A stretch of DNA of 64,000 bases from Schistosoma haematobium (Eukaryota > Platyhelminthes > Trematoda > Strigeidida > Schistosomatidae). The stretch spans positions 12,119,924 through 12,183,923 of the forward strand of contig NC_067202.1 in assembly GCF_000699445.3 (NCBI RefSeq), written 5' to 3'. This document shows positions 54,001 to 54,844 of this stretch, in pieces. The notes under the pieces were generated by a model. The model ran no database searches and was not told where the DNA came from. It worked only from the letters and a program-made list of their open reading frames with translations. Numbering within the stretch: position 1 is the first letter of the stretch; every line of letters begins with the position of its first letter. A program made the position numbers and the translations under genes.

Positions 54001-54379
54001 TCTATCTGATCATAATGATAATAATCATTCTATTATTAAAACGATTAGTAAATCACGTGAGAATCTATTTATGAGATCAACAAAAAAAGATAAAACTCAT
54101 GTCAAAACAAATTCACAAGAAAAATCCAAAAGTAATATTCCTCAATCGAATGAATTCACATCTACATCAAGATCATTATCATCATCATCAATGACAACAA
54201 CTACTACAACAGTAACCAACACCACCACAGCAACAACAACATCATCATCATCAATAAATCATAATGAAACTTCATTACAATCTAATCAATCAATAGTGAA
54301 ACGATCCAAATCTGTATCGAATATATCCCCAGCAATTATGGCTTTAAGACAAAAATTTTCAGGTGGTGGTAAATCATAA
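1007..54379 (+). CDS. Long coiled-coil protein gene, 21 visible exons, 5' end outside window (MTCL/SOGA-like candidate)
   Basis: Seen: 21 exons join with matching phase at every junction: 1007-1219, 4072-4294, 5144-5430, 7443-7617, 11605-11830, 19547-19634, 21421-21588, 22831-22962, 24336-24413, 26869-27048, 30331-30466, 31590-31833, 33389-33707, 36500-36769, 39030-39182, 41678-41992, 43176-43346, 45036-45139, 47339-47759, 49777-49894, 53457-54379. The total is 4944 nt: 1647 codons plus TAA. The visible protein is heptad-rich, Glu/Lys/Gln/Leu-rich coiled coil to about residue 1126. A Ser/Thr/Asn/Gly-rich tail follows, containing the basic motifs [20 protein letters not shown] and [19 protein letters not shown]. 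No signal peptide, membrane segment or enzyme domain is visible. Inference: a cytoskeletal or organelle-associated scaffold. The size, the coiled coil and the disordered tail fit MTCL/SOGA proteins, but this rests on recall of family style. A golgin or centrosomal protein is possible. An extra exon of a multiple of three bases could have been missed. Confidence 0.85.
1521..3089. mobile_element. 1.57-kb element with 213-bp terminal inverted repeats
   Basis: Bases 1521-1733 and 2877-3089 are reverse complements over 213 bp with only a few mismatches. The core of about 1.14 kb is AT-rich and shows no long ORF. I see no clear target-site duplication. It fits a non-autonomous foldback or MITE-like DNA element, or a Penelope-type element with inverted terminal copies. 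It lies in the intron between visible exons 1 and 2. Confidence 0.75.
3476..3965 (+). mobile_element. 5'-truncated non-LTR retrotransposon ORF end (RTE/SR2-like)
   Basis: The + strand encodes, with frameshifts, the segment after the reverse transcriptase: [10 protein letters not shown] near 3490, [20 protein letters not shown] near 3568-3625, [13 protein letters not shown], then [14 protein letters not shown] and [12 protein letters not shown]. The same segment lies on the minus strand at 10470-10900. This insertion is 5' truncated, as is usual for target-primed elements. Confidence 0.8.
4072..4294 (+). CDS. Coiled-coil gene, visible exon 2
   Basis: The acceptor ends at 4071 (gatag) and the donor is gttagt at 4295, a non-consensus variant. 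It is 223 nt and ends in phase 1. The product is a Ser/Thr/Asn-rich linker rather than a helix, with one helical piece ([20 protein letters not shown]). The split codon A+GT gives Ser with the next exon, which supports the join. Confidence 0.75.
4540..4880 (+). repeat. Dispersed repeat G, copy 1
   Basis: Shares long stretches with 25150-25510, 36940-37290 and 22150-22330, and (reverse) 9110-9420, for example a tract ending aaaacagtcaagactgataag. About 330 bp, non-coding, origin unknown. Confidence 0.6.
4905..5098 (+). repeat. Truncated copy of the non-coding repeat at 55320-55830
   Basis: Starts at ccttgtggatcagac and ends in the A-rich tail aaataaatac, matching 55640-55830. It probably represents the 3' end of a non-LTR element. 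It ends about 45 bases before visible exon 3. Confidence 0.6.
5144..5430 (+). CDS. Coiled-coil gene, visible exon 3
   Basis: The acceptor is tttaag at 5143 and the donor is gtaagt at 5431. It is 287 nt and ends in phase 0. An acidic, Asn-rich start is followed by a coiled coil with [19 protein letters not shown]. The open frame runs on into a (CAGT)n tract that belongs to the intron. Confidence 0.85.
5486..5545 (+). repeat. (CAGT)n tract plus ACAACGTAG retrotransposon tail, and (GTAC)n
   Basis: Six to seven CAGT units followed by aacaacgtag, then gtacgtacgtac. The CAGT/ACAACGTAG combination recurs at 39331-39365 (+) and 51725-51770 (reverse), where it marks the 3' terminus of non-LTR elements. 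Confidence 0.6.
5580..5960. repeat. LTR-like repeat fragment
   Basis: 5700-5785 resembles 7790-7875 (shared pattern: agagccctgattgg, then cagccagtt and agtcacagcctc). The region is otherwise without coding signal. Likely a decayed solo LTR. Confidence 0.4.
5965..6765 (-). mobile_element. Non-LTR retrotransposon 3' ORF fragment, minus strand
   Basis: Minus-strand frames 6763-6545 and 6443-6168 give [34 protein letters not shown], then [20 protein letters not shown] and HNSMKSLTS. This is the conserved region downstream of a non-LTR reverse transcriptase, related to the fragment at 1-410. A segment between the two frames is missing, so the copy is internally deleted. Confidence 0.8.
7443..7617 (+). 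CDS. Coiled-coil gene, visible exon 4
   Basis: The acceptor is ttcatag at 7442 and the donor is gtaaga at 7618. It is 175 nt, phase 0 to phase 1. It contains [20 protein letters not shown], a basic stretch with two Cys-flanking Lys, then [14 protein letters not shown]. It is too short and lacks an ATG at its start, so ORF finders skip it. Phase agreement on both sides supports it. Confidence 0.85.
7675..7965 (+). repeat. LTR-like repeat (possible solo LTR)
   Basis: Starts gttgtaacttgtgacc and runs to about 7960. 7680-7770 is the reverse complement of 15398-15487, and 7790-7875 matches 5700-5785. It resembles schistosome gypsy-type LTR sequence, but no matching internal region is nearby. It begins 60 bases after visible exon 4. 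Confidence 0.5.
8434..8635 (-). mobile_element. Family B foldback element, 202 bp
   Basis: Arms of about 62-65 bp (8434-8498 and 8571-8635) are near-perfect inverted repeats built from the family B terminal sequence (gaccaccatggaaaacctgg). Between them lies a minus-strand hammerhead-like core (gtcctagtatgggaatcctc) and part of the tRNA-like region. The flank ctccacaaaaccc is shared with other family B copies. Confidence 0.75.
8786..9030 (+). repeat. Dispersed repeat H, copy 1
   Basis: About 250 bp, shared with 18165-18430, 35985-36225, 46180-46465 and partly 56625-56725. All carry agagaacgagaac-like and cattcgattgtccc-like blocks in the same order. Non-coding; family unknown. Confidence 0.6.
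9110..9425 (-). repeat. Dispersed repeat G, reverse copy
   Basis: Reverse complement of the repeat at 25150-25510, including its CT-rich block (cttctcttctctttcttcg). Confidence 0.6.
9965..10145. mobile_element. Family D palindromic element, about 64-bp arms
   Basis: 9965-10028 and 10081-10145 are inverted copies of a unit with ctctgagctggatggtttgg and catcgttcttctga. The loop is about 50 bp. Single-arm copies occur at 21247-21335, 23385-23495, 26080-26155, 28078-28135 and 34443-34520. The sequence style suggests the terminal repeat of a Penelope-like element. Confidence 0.65.
10449..11400 (-). mobile_element. Non-LTR retrotransposon with reverse transcriptase C-terminal part (RTE/SR2-like), minus strand
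   Basis: Reading down from 11400: a KTGVRQDC motif, [12 protein letters not shown] (the catalytic xxDD box of the reverse transcriptase with FTDD), [25 protein letters not shown], and [20 protein letters not shown] frameshift near 10890 follows, then [19 protein letters not shown] sequence and a tail to about 10449. At least one frame change and missing upstream domains make it dead. It lies in the intron before visible exon 5. Confidence 0.85.
11605..11830 (+). CDS. Coiled-coil gene, visible exon 5
   Basis: The acceptor is cacag at 11604 and the donor is gtaaga at 11831. It is 226 nt and ends in phase 2. The split codon G+AT gives Asp. The helical sequence contains [20 protein letters not shown] and an [11 protein letters not shown] ending. 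Confidence 0.85.
12255..12455 (+). repeat. Degenerate tandem repeat, about 3 units of 60-68 bp
   Basis: Each unit reads roughly gggattgagctgtactgctcgg, then a Cys/Val-like tract ending tgtctggctctcctg. Starts are near 12258, 12331 and 12386. The units are GC-richer than the surrounding DNA. Confidence 0.65.
13195..13390 (+). mobile_element. Third hammerhead-SINE family (C), + copy
   Basis: The tRNA-like part has ataactcagtggtaacgtctg (A-box-like, 13212-13232) and a ggatcaaatc B-box relic. The hammerhead core is at 13308-13332: TTGAAGA (first C mutated), stem II GTGC-CAAATA-GCAC, then GAAA. Related to the intact ribozyme at 43567-43611. Confidence 0.6.
13815..14310. repeat. Family B copies, inverted pair
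   Basis: 13836-14040 is a minus-oriented family B copy (TIR sequence, decayed hammerhead, tRNA-like region with two boxes). 14224-14305 holds a + oriented hammerhead/TIR piece (ggagtcccacaacaggacg, then gaaacggccgtccagtgc). Intermediate sequence belongs to the long form of the element. Confidence 0.6.
14310..14905 (+). repeat. Family B-related long repeat, second copy of 470-940
   Basis: Contains tRNA-like boxes in both orientations (ggttcgagtctcc near 14633), a decayed hammerhead, and the AT-rich block 14745-14905 matching 770-935. Confidence 0.55.
15085..15290 (+). mobile_element. Family B element with tRNA-like part and hammerhead
   Basis: tRNA-like ggctcagttgtgtaatagg near 15103 and ggttcgaatacc near 15155, then a hammerhead with CTGAGGA and GAAA (tgcactgctactgaggaat has a small insertion in stem I), then the terminal arm. 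Confidence 0.65.
15398..15490 (-). repeat. LTR-like fragment, reverse
   Basis: Reverse complement of 7680-7770, with the cataacgtaa-type block and ttgtgacttgtg end. Confidence 0.5.
15715..16290. mobile_element. Family A (Sm-alpha-type) hammerhead SINE, inverted dimer
   Basis: A minus-oriented half (15715-15905) is followed by a + half containing tRNA-like boxes (agtatctaagtggataaaa near 16107, gttcaagtccc near 16151). The hammerhead at about 16190-16245 has gttgacgagtcccaaatagg, stem II intact and GAAA mutated to AAAA. Arms with gggtagtggctagcagtgg are inverted. Confidence 0.75.
16489..17520 (-). mobile_element. Penelope-like element remnant: reverse transcriptase end plus GIY-YIG endonuclease
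   Basis: Minus strand from 17520: [20 protein letters not shown] (reverse transcriptase motif), YCGNINDTF in place of the usual YxDD, then [14 protein letters not shown] and [20 protein letters not shown] (17053-16862). The endonuclease ORF 16842-16489 follows, with [18 protein letters not shown] (the GIY-YIG signature) and an H-x-PAW motif. Several stops and a frame change between 16862 and 16842 show it is inactive. It lies in the long intron before visible exon 6. Confidence 0.85.
17721..17873 (-). mobile_element. Family B foldback element with 20-bp perfect ends
   Basis: ATAGTTGAATTCATGAGTCA at 17721-17740 is perfectly inverted at 17854-17873. Inside are minus-strand family B sequence, a hammerhead relic and a tRNA B-box relic (gagattcgaacc). 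Confidence 0.75.
17988..18024. repeat. (TA)n microsatellite
   Basis: An uninterrupted TA run of about 17 units. Confidence 0.9.
18165..18430 (+). repeat. Dispersed repeat H, copy 2
   Basis: Matches 8786-9030 in block order; starts tgtggcgtatgctactgatg. Confidence 0.6.
18560..19540. other. Intron sequence, nothing recognised
   Basis: AT-rich intron with no repeat family, coding signal or RNA feature that I can support. Confidence 0.4.
19547..19634 (+). CDS. Coiled-coil gene, visible exon 6 (small)
   Basis: The acceptor is atttcag at 19546 and the donor is gtgagt at 19635. At 88 nt it is among the smallest exons. The split codon AG+T gives Ser, and the rest reads [20 protein letters not shown] and on to a Val at the boundary. 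Neither other frame is open, and the phases of exons 5 and 7 require this frame. Confidence 0.75.
19900..20345 (-). mobile_element. Family A hammerhead SINE, foldback form
   Basis: 19915-19985 carries the minus-strand hammerhead (gtttcgtcctattcgggactcg), followed by the tRNA-like region on the minus strand. 20105-20340 is a palindrome (tggtattgtttgcttgtacc against the family A end at 20320-20340). Confidence 0.7.
20471..20701 (+). mobile_element. Family B complete unit: arm, tRNA-like, hammerhead, arm
   Basis: Left arm 20471-20515 and right arm about 20657-20701 are inverted copies. Between them are tRNA-like boxes (ggaccagtagtctagg, agttcaagtctcg) and a + strand hammerhead at about 20610-20660 with a mutated first core (CTGATAAGGA) and an intact GGACGAAAC. 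Confidence 0.75.
20985..21240 (+). repeat. GC-rich non-LTR 5' region fragment
   Basis: Unusually GC-rich for the locus (ctccgggggctactgccag, agcccggataaaggaggag). The same style of sequence (cgctaaaaatacgctaacc) is seen at 11390-11410 at the edge of a non-LTR element. Likely a 5' UTR fragment. Confidence 0.5.
21421..21588 (+). CDS. Coiled-coil gene, visible exon 7
   Basis: The acceptor is catttag at 21420 and the donor is gtaagt at 21589. It encodes 56 residues in phase 0. The coiled coil contains [20 protein letters not shown], then a Lys/Asp/Ser-rich end. Confidence 0.85.
22150..22330 (+). repeat. Dispersed repeat G, partial copy
   Basis: Shares the agccaactcagttta and gaataattaacaaggtcaac blocks with 4540-4880 and 25150-25510. 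Truncated, then joined to a family B hammerhead piece. Confidence 0.5.
22325..22770 (+). mobile_element. Two family B copies in tandem
   Basis: 22328-22435 has a hammerhead (actgctgaggagtcccattg, gaaacggctgtccagta) and an arm. 22440-22760 holds the long-form inner sequence, a tRNA-like start and a second hammerhead at about 22668-22715. The second arm ends 70 bases before visible exon 8. Confidence 0.65.
22831..22962 (+). CDS. Coiled-coil gene, visible exon 8
   Basis: The acceptor is tattttag at 22830 and the donor is gtttgc at 22963, a weaker site. It encodes 44 residues in phase 0, with [20 protein letters not shown]. The sequence has dense heptads. Confidence 0.8.
23385..23495 (+). repeat. 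Family D single-arm copy
   Basis: Contains ttttgatagagttttgttct and the cgttcagaagaacg block of the palindrome at 9965-10145. Other single-arm copies are listed there. Confidence 0.55.
23560..24330. other. Intron sequence, nothing recognised
   Basis: AT-rich; no repeat match, ORF or structure that I can support. Confidence 0.4.
24336..24413 (+). CDS. Coiled-coil gene, visible exon 9 (smallest)
   Basis: The acceptor is tctttttcag at 24335 and the donor is gtaagt at 24414. It encodes 26 residues in phase 0, ending [17 protein letters not shown]. Exon 10 continues the same helix. Confidence 0.85.
24540..24745 (+). mobile_element. Family A hammerhead SINE fragment
   Basis: 24546-24665 is a minus-oriented end fragment. 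24678-24720 has a + strand hammerhead core (gctgacgagtcccaaatagg, GAAA) with CTGGAT of stem I on its 3' side but no matching 5' strand. Confidence 0.65.
25150..25515 (+). repeat. Dispersed repeat G, best + copy
   Basis: About 360 bp including an A/G-rich block (gaagagaaggaagcgaag) and the ggcgcacagtacagaatg block. Shared with 4540-4880, 36940-37290 and reverse 9110-9425. Four or five copies in one gene suggest a SINE or LTR fragment; no pol III boxes are evident. Confidence 0.65.
26380..26770 (+). mobile_element. Family A hammerhead SINE, about one and a third units
   Basis: A partial unit (26385-26560) runs into a unit with A box (tagctgagtggataacgcg near 26604) and B box (gggttcgagtccc near 26647). 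The hammerhead at 26695-26735 (atccagctgacgagtcacg, ggacgaaactggat) has lost stem III. Confidence 0.75.
26869..27048 (+). CDS. Coiled-coil gene, visible exon 10
   Basis: The acceptor is aaaatag at 26868 and the donor is gtatga at 27049. It encodes 60 residues in phase 0, an uninterrupted charged helix including [21 protein letters not shown] family B repeat begins about 40 bases downstream. Confidence 0.85.
27085..27395 (+). mobile_element. Family B long form with tRNA-like region and hammerhead
   Basis: The conserved lead (tcactgaagacagtggtgta) is followed by ggctcagtagtctagttgg and ggttcgaatctcgcg boxes. The hammerhead at 27278-27330 has core CTGAAGA at 27284-27290, GAAA present, and stem I GCACTG/TAGTGC with one G-U. 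The terminal arm ends in gactcatgatttcaacc. Confidence 0.8.
27495..27905 (+). mobile_element. Family A hammerhead SINE
   Basis: tRNA-like gtagctaagtggagtgg near 27598, a degenerate B box, then a hammerhead at about 27690-27745 (agttgacgagtcccaaatag, gacgaaacg) with CTGGAT on the 3' side. Flanked on both sides by family A end sequence, so more than one unit long. Confidence 0.7.
28600..28930. mobile_element. Family B inverted copies
   Basis: 28610-28700 is a minus-oriented tRNA-like part. 28735-28925 is a + copy with a hammerhead at about 28825-28870 (cactgctgaggagttccata, gatgaaacggccgttcaatg) and an arm of the cggttcatgatctcaat subtype. Confidence 0.65.
29255..29455 (-). mobile_element. Family A foldback fragment
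   Basis: Minus-strand hammerhead relic (gtttcgtcctatttggga) flanked by ggatagtgactagcagtgg and its inverse at 29335-29365. Confidence 0.6.
29722..29840. mobile_element. Family B mini-foldback, 119 bp with 29-bp perfect inverted ends
   Basis: 29722-29750 (starting gattttgattgagatcatg) is perfectly inverted at 29812-29840. The middle holds only the inner arm and half a minus-strand hammerhead (gtttagtcctattgtgggac). The tRNA-like part is gone. Confidence 0.85.
29850..30330. other. Intron sequence, nothing recognised
   Basis: AT-rich; no family or coding signal seen. 30480-31140 in the next intron is equally featureless. Confidence 0.4.
30331..30466 (+). CDS. Coiled-coil gene, visible exon 11
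   Basis: The acceptor is ttaaatag at 30330 and the donor is gtatga at 30467. It is 136 nt and ends in phase 1. It encodes Ala-rich heptads with [19 protein letters not shown]. It is not marked by an ATG ORF and is supported by splice sites and phase. Confidence 0.85.
31590..31833 (+). CDS. Coiled-coil gene, visible exon 12
   Basis: The acceptor is ctataaag at 31589 and the donor is gtatat at 31834. It is 244 nt and ends in phase 2. It encodes about 81 residues of coiled coil, with [20 protein letters not shown]. The intron downstream contains an antisense ORF pair. Confidence 0.85.
31966..32870 (-). pseudogene. Antisense intronless ORF pair in intron 12, probable broken retrocopy
   Basis: A minus-strand ATG at 32870-32868 opens a frame of 13 codons ([13 protein letters not shown]) that meets TGA at 32831-32829. 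The same frame then runs on to 32337, with [20 protein letters not shown] near its start and Ser/Glu-rich sequence after. A second frame continues from about 32395 to 31966, with [15 protein letters not shown] and ending [15 protein letters not shown]. One stop and one frame change over about 900 bp suggest a retrocopy of an intron-containing gene. Alternatively, a 56-bp intron (GTATTA to TTATCAG, phase 0 on both sides) removes the frame change. I do not recognise the protein. Confidence 0.5.
33000..33290 (+). mobile_element. Family A hammerhead SINE
   Basis: End sequence, then A box (gtagctaagtggttaacgcg near 33121), B box (gggttcaagtcac near 33166). Decayed hammerhead at 33205-33260 (ccaagtgacgagtcccaaat, GAAA changed to GAGA). 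It ends about 100 bases before visible exon 13. Confidence 0.7.
33389..33707 (+). CDS. Coiled-coil gene, visible exon 13 with Thr/Asn/Ser-rich insert
   Basis: The acceptor is ctaaacag at 33388 and the donor is gtaatc at 33708. It is 319 nt and ends in phase 0. The helix ([20 protein letters not shown]) is interrupted by about 40 residues of Thr/Asn/Ser low complexity encoded by trinucleotide-like repeats. The helix then resumes with [20 protein letters not shown]. Confidence 0.85.
33785..34325 (+). mobile_element. Family A head-to-tail dimer with two hammerheads
   Basis: Hammerhead cores start at about 33788 and 34128, about 340 bp apart, with one complete monomer between them: 3' sequence, A box (tagctgagtggataacgcg near 34032), B-box relic. 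The second ribozyme, 34122-34166, has ATCCAG/CCGGAT stem I (one mismatch), CTGACGA, stem II GTACC-to-GGAC, GAAA and stem III ACGCGAGT. Confidence 0.8.
34350..35040. other. Intron sequence with one family D arm
   Basis: 34443-34520 matches the family D arm (cattcagacgaacgatgaaag). The rest is AT-rich without recognised content. Confidence 0.45.
35085..35240 (+). mobile_element. Family B fragment with hammerhead
   Basis: B-box relic (ggtttgaatctcgcg), hammerhead about 35140-35190 with two core changes (tactgagaagtcccacaata), terminal arm. Confidence 0.55.
35985..36415. repeat. Repeat H copy 3 joined to a minus-oriented family B copy
   Basis: 35985-36225 matches repeat H. 36226-36415 is family B on the minus strand with a hammerhead at about 36240-36290 (gtttcgtcctggtatgggac, tcctcagtagtgcg) and tRNA-like boxes. 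Confidence 0.65.
36500..36769 (+). CDS. Coiled-coil gene, visible exon 14
   Basis: The acceptor is a T-run ending taaag at 36499 and the donor is gtaagt at 36770. It encodes 90 residues in phase 0. It opens with [20 protein letters not shown], a non-helical joint, and continues as a coil with [20 protein letters not shown]. Confidence 0.85.
36820..37300 (+). repeat. Family C-like fragment and repeat G copy
   Basis: 36830-36960 resembles 4420-4550 (agtggtatgggttgtgactc, then caataacggaatta-type sequence). 36960-37290 is repeat G, interrupted by a small (AAT)n expansion at 37228-37245. Confidence 0.5.
37375..37825 (-). repeat. Family C hammerhead-SINE relic, minus orientation
   Basis: Contains the family C 3' end (gagatgttaggtggcagaat) and a worn core region (ggtaattgtcagcaacg) in the order seen at 43540-43620. 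No intact ribozyme. Confidence 0.4.
37830..39020. other. Intron sequence, nothing recognised
   Basis: About 1.2 kb of AT-rich sequence with no repeat match or ORF that I can support. Confidence 0.4.
39030..39182 (+). CDS. Coiled-coil gene, visible exon 15
   Basis: The acceptor is tttatag at 39029 and the donor is gtaggt at 39183. It encodes 51 residues in phase 0 with [21 protein letters not shown] (CAGT)n-tailed retrotransposon fragment starts about 150 bases downstream. Confidence 0.85.
39331..40190 (-). mobile_element. Internally deleted non-LTR retrotransposon: 5' region joined to 3' tail
   Basis: Minus-strand frames 40181-39943 and 39744-39349 give a Pro/Ser-rich leader and then [18 protein letters not shown], the usual start of the apurinic-type endonuclease domain. 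Right after NVRTL the sequence jumps to ctacgttgtagctgactgac, the 3' terminal tail. Endonuclease and reverse transcriptase are missing. Confidence 0.75.
40690..41360 (+). mobile_element. Non-LTR 3' end with inserted family B fragment (duplicate of 51040-51712)
   Basis: 40690-40945 encodes the ORF end ([20 protein letters not shown], frameshifted), followed by 3' UTR to about 41130. A minus-oriented family B copy lies at 41134-41272 (gtcgtttcatcctagtatga, tccacgatcccgc). From about 40768 to 41357 it is almost identical to 51117-51712. Confidence 0.75.
41355..41475. repeat. Degenerate C/T-rich tract with taacctta-like units
   Basis: Repeated variants of ctaaccttaa and ctaactctat over about 110 bases. 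Low complexity; not a telomeric array. Confidence 0.45.
41678..41992 (+). CDS. Coiled-coil gene, visible exon 16 with Ser run
   Basis: The acceptor is ttgttcag at 41677 and the donor is gtaagt at 41993. It encodes 105 residues in phase 0. A short helix, a run of about nine Ser from AGT/AGC codons, then a long heptad stretch with [21 protein letters not shown] family B element starts only about 33 bases after the donor. Confidence 0.88.
42026..42361 (-). mobile_element. Family B complete element with intact hammerhead and TIRs
   Basis: Arms 42026-42091 and about 42298-42361 are inverted repeats. The minus-strand hammerhead at 42084-42129 has stem I GCACTG/CAGTGC perfect, CTGAGGA, stem II GTCC-CATACTA-GGAC perfect, GAAA, short stem III ACGG/CCAT with one mismatch, and C17. 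The tRNA-like region (boxes gttcgaatctcgcg-like and agtgatctggttggttaag, read on the minus strand) occupies 42140-42230. Confidence 0.85.
43176..43346 (+). CDS. Coiled-coil gene, visible exon 17
   Basis: The acceptor is ttatag at 43175 and the donor is gtaagc at 43347. It encodes 57 residues in phase 0: [20 protein letters not shown], then Trp-containing charged helix ([24 protein letters not shown]). The aromatic/charged pattern is the most distinctive part of the coil and the best query for naming the family. Confidence 0.88.
43420..43890. mobile_element. Family C hammerhead-SINE, inverted pair with an intact ribozyme
   Basis: Minus-strand hammerhead at 43567-43611: stem I ACCTTG/CAGGGT (one G-U), CTGACGA, stem II GTGTCAAGTAGCAC, GAAA, stem III ACCTAGGT, U17. 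A + copy follows: tRNA-like ctcggtggtaatgtttctg near 43710, ggatcgaatc near 43763, then a worn hammerhead (gctgatgagtgtcaactagc) at 43812-43850 with GAAA lost. Confidence 0.75.
44440..44960. repeat. Family B, two worn inverted copies
   Basis: 44446-44640 is minus-oriented (ggaaacctgaaagcactaga, tRNA-like relic). 44790-44945 is + oriented with a decayed hammerhead (gatgaaacggctttccagtg). Confidence 0.5.
45036..45139 (+). CDS. Coiled-coil gene, visible exon 18
   Basis: The acceptor is tttctcag at 45035 and the donor is gtatgt at 45140. It is 104 nt and ends in phase 2. It encodes an acidic helix with [20 protein letters not shown] and closes the helical region. The split codon CG+C gives Arg. 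Confidence 0.85.
45181..45690. mobile_element. Family B long form, inverted halves
   Basis: Minus half 45190-45420 with hammerhead (gtttcgtcctactgtgggac, gcctcagcagggtgc) and tRNA-like boxes; + half 45505-45690 with boxes, hammerhead (gaaacggtcgtccagtgct) and terminal arm gactcatgaattc. It begins 40 bases after visible exon 18. Confidence 0.7.
46180..46465 (+). repeat. Dispersed repeat H, copy 4
   Basis: Same block order as 8786-9030, ending cctcacccgtactctgttca. Confidence 0.55.
46661..47154 (+). repeat. Possible solo LTR
   Basis: About 490 bp from TGTGGGGGATGTTAGATACC to a CCTACACA end. It contains a TATA-like gcgtatatacgc at 46855 and a GC-richer block (ggtcgtgcttctggctgctt) unlike the rest of the intron. 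It starts with TG and ends with CA, as LTRs do, but no clean target-site duplication is visible. Confidence 0.4.
47339..47759 (+). CDS. Coiled-coil gene, visible exon 19 (disordered tail begins)
   Basis: The acceptor is cacacag at 47338 and the donor is gtaacc at 47760. It is 421 nt and ends in phase 0. It encodes about 140 residues rich in Ser, Gly, Thr and Asn, with no heptads. A His/Gly patch ([16 protein letters not shown]) and a [12 protein letters not shown] ending are present. Several SP sites could be phosphorylated. Confidence 0.88.
48190..48390 (-). repeat. Family C relic
   Basis: Contains the family C end (gagatcttaagtggtcgtag, tagtcaacaggaaaccc). No intact hammerhead. Confidence 0.4.
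48525..48775 (+). mobile_element. Family B element
   Basis: Inverted arms near 48540-48590 and 48715-48765, tRNA-like relic (gcgttcgagcggagccgaaa), hammerhead at about 48670-48720 with GAAA present (ggacgaaatggccgtttagt). Confidence 0.65.
49052..49311 (+). mobile_element. Family B complete unit: 46-bp TIRs, tRNA-like region, hammerhead
   Basis: Left arm 49052-49097 and right arm 49266-49311 are inverted with one mismatch in 46. Inside, in order: ggctcagtggtccagtaggt (A-box region, 49126-49145), gggttcaaatcccgcgag (B-box region, about 49177-49194), hammerhead 49211-49255. The core is CTGAGGA 49216-49222, GAAA 49238-49241, and stem I GCAGTG/CAGTGC with one mismatch. The outer flank aggggttgtggagatt is shared with 29700-29720. 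Confidence 0.88.
49777..49894 (+). CDS. Coiled-coil gene, visible exon 20
   Basis: The acceptor is atttcag at 49776 and the donor is gtatat at 49895. It is 118 nt and ends in phase 1. It encodes [20 protein letters not shown] and a Ser-rich end. The split codon G+GT gives Gly at the start of the last exon. Confidence 0.85.
50010..50130 (+). repeat. Family B core lacking arms
   Basis: gccggctcagtggtccagta, an abbreviated B-box region (gggttcgaatcccgcgag), and a hammerhead ending gaaacggccgtccagt, cut off before the terminal arm. Probably a truncated insertion. Confidence 0.65.
50130..50990. other. Intron sequence, little recognised
   Basis: Apart from a very worn family B relic near 50590-50815 (aaaaccaagaaacactggac), nothing is recognised. 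Confidence 0.4.
51040..51770 (+). mobile_element. Non-LTR 3' end with nested family B insertion and intact (TGAC)n tail
   Basis: ORF-end coding relic 51050-51300, 3' UTR to about 51485, a minus-oriented family B fragment plus about 85 bp (51487-51712), then the element tail tggctggtcctacgttgtag and (CTGA)n at 51750-51768. 51117-51712 duplicates about 40768-41357. Confidence 0.75.
51770..52220. other. Intron sequence, nothing recognised
   Basis: AT-rich sequence; no supported feature. Confidence 0.4.
52225..52440 (+). repeat. Family C relic
   Basis: A worn tRNA-like part and hammerhead relic (tctactgacgagcactagtt) followed by the aagcctaagtttctc end, parallel to 43790-43880. Confidence 0.45.
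52680..53110 (-). mobile_element. Family B long form with TIRs, minus orientation
   Basis: Arm, hammerhead (cggccgattactcctaatat, gactcctcagcagtgtac; worn in GAAA), tRNA-like boxes (acattcgaacccgcg, ctagaccactgaaccgg), conserved inner region (ccattgtcttcagtgagtta) and a second arm (ggttttgtggaaattttagt, gttgaattcatgagaccacc). Confidence 0.75.
53290..53425. mobile_element. Family B mini-foldback beside the last exon
   Basis: AATTTCAATGGTTAAGATCAT near 53290-53310 is inverted at about 53385-53406. Inside is the arm plus half a hammerhead in minus orientation. The shared flank atatccacaaaaccc follows. The end lies about 30-50 bases from the acceptor of visible exon 21. Confidence 0.75.
53457..54379 (+). 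CDS. Coiled-coil gene, last exon with stop
   Basis: The acceptor is tttctag at 53456 and TAA is at 54377-54379. It encodes 306 residues of low-complexity tail. It opens with [20 protein letters not shown], has Gln/His, Asn, Thr and His runs (five His near 53800) and Ser/Thr runs near 54180-54260. It closes with [19 protein letters not shown] and GGGKS. The two basic motifs at the ends are likely the conserved parts; the middle looks freely evolving. Confidence 0.9.
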
Positions 54380-54620
54380 ATATAAATAGATTATATATCA
54401 TATTACGTAATTGATTGAAATATTATGATTAAATGGATAATAAAGATTTCATTGAGATATATTTATGATACCCAGTATTGGAACATACTAAACTTGTACT
54501 GTTTAAGTCTATTAAATATTATTGTGTAAGCTCATTATTCGAGAACAGTTATGAATAAAGCTTACAGAAGAAGAAGAAAAAAAAAGAAAAGAAGCAGCAA
54601 CAATTCTTTTTTCATTGTAC
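54380..54620 (+). terminator. 3' UTR of the coiled-coil gene with two poly(A) signals
   Basis: After the TAA there is AT-rich sequence with AATAAA at 54439-54444 and again at 54554-54559, the latter followed by an A/G-rich tract. Either could set the mRNA 3' end; which is used cannot be told from sequence. Confidence 0.55.
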
Positions 54621-54844
54621 CACCACCTTTTTTTGTTCATTCAATTTCTGTAACTTTATAGGAGGATAATTACTAGGGCGTTTTCTGGATATTATTATTA
54701 TTATGATTGTTATTCACCCTTTTGAAAACCACTCATAAATGATGAATACAATTTATGAATCAAATTTACAGGTCTATGTAAATGATCTTTAGTCATTGTT
54801 TGTTTGTTTGATTTTTATGTAAGGGGTATTGGTAATTATTTCTC

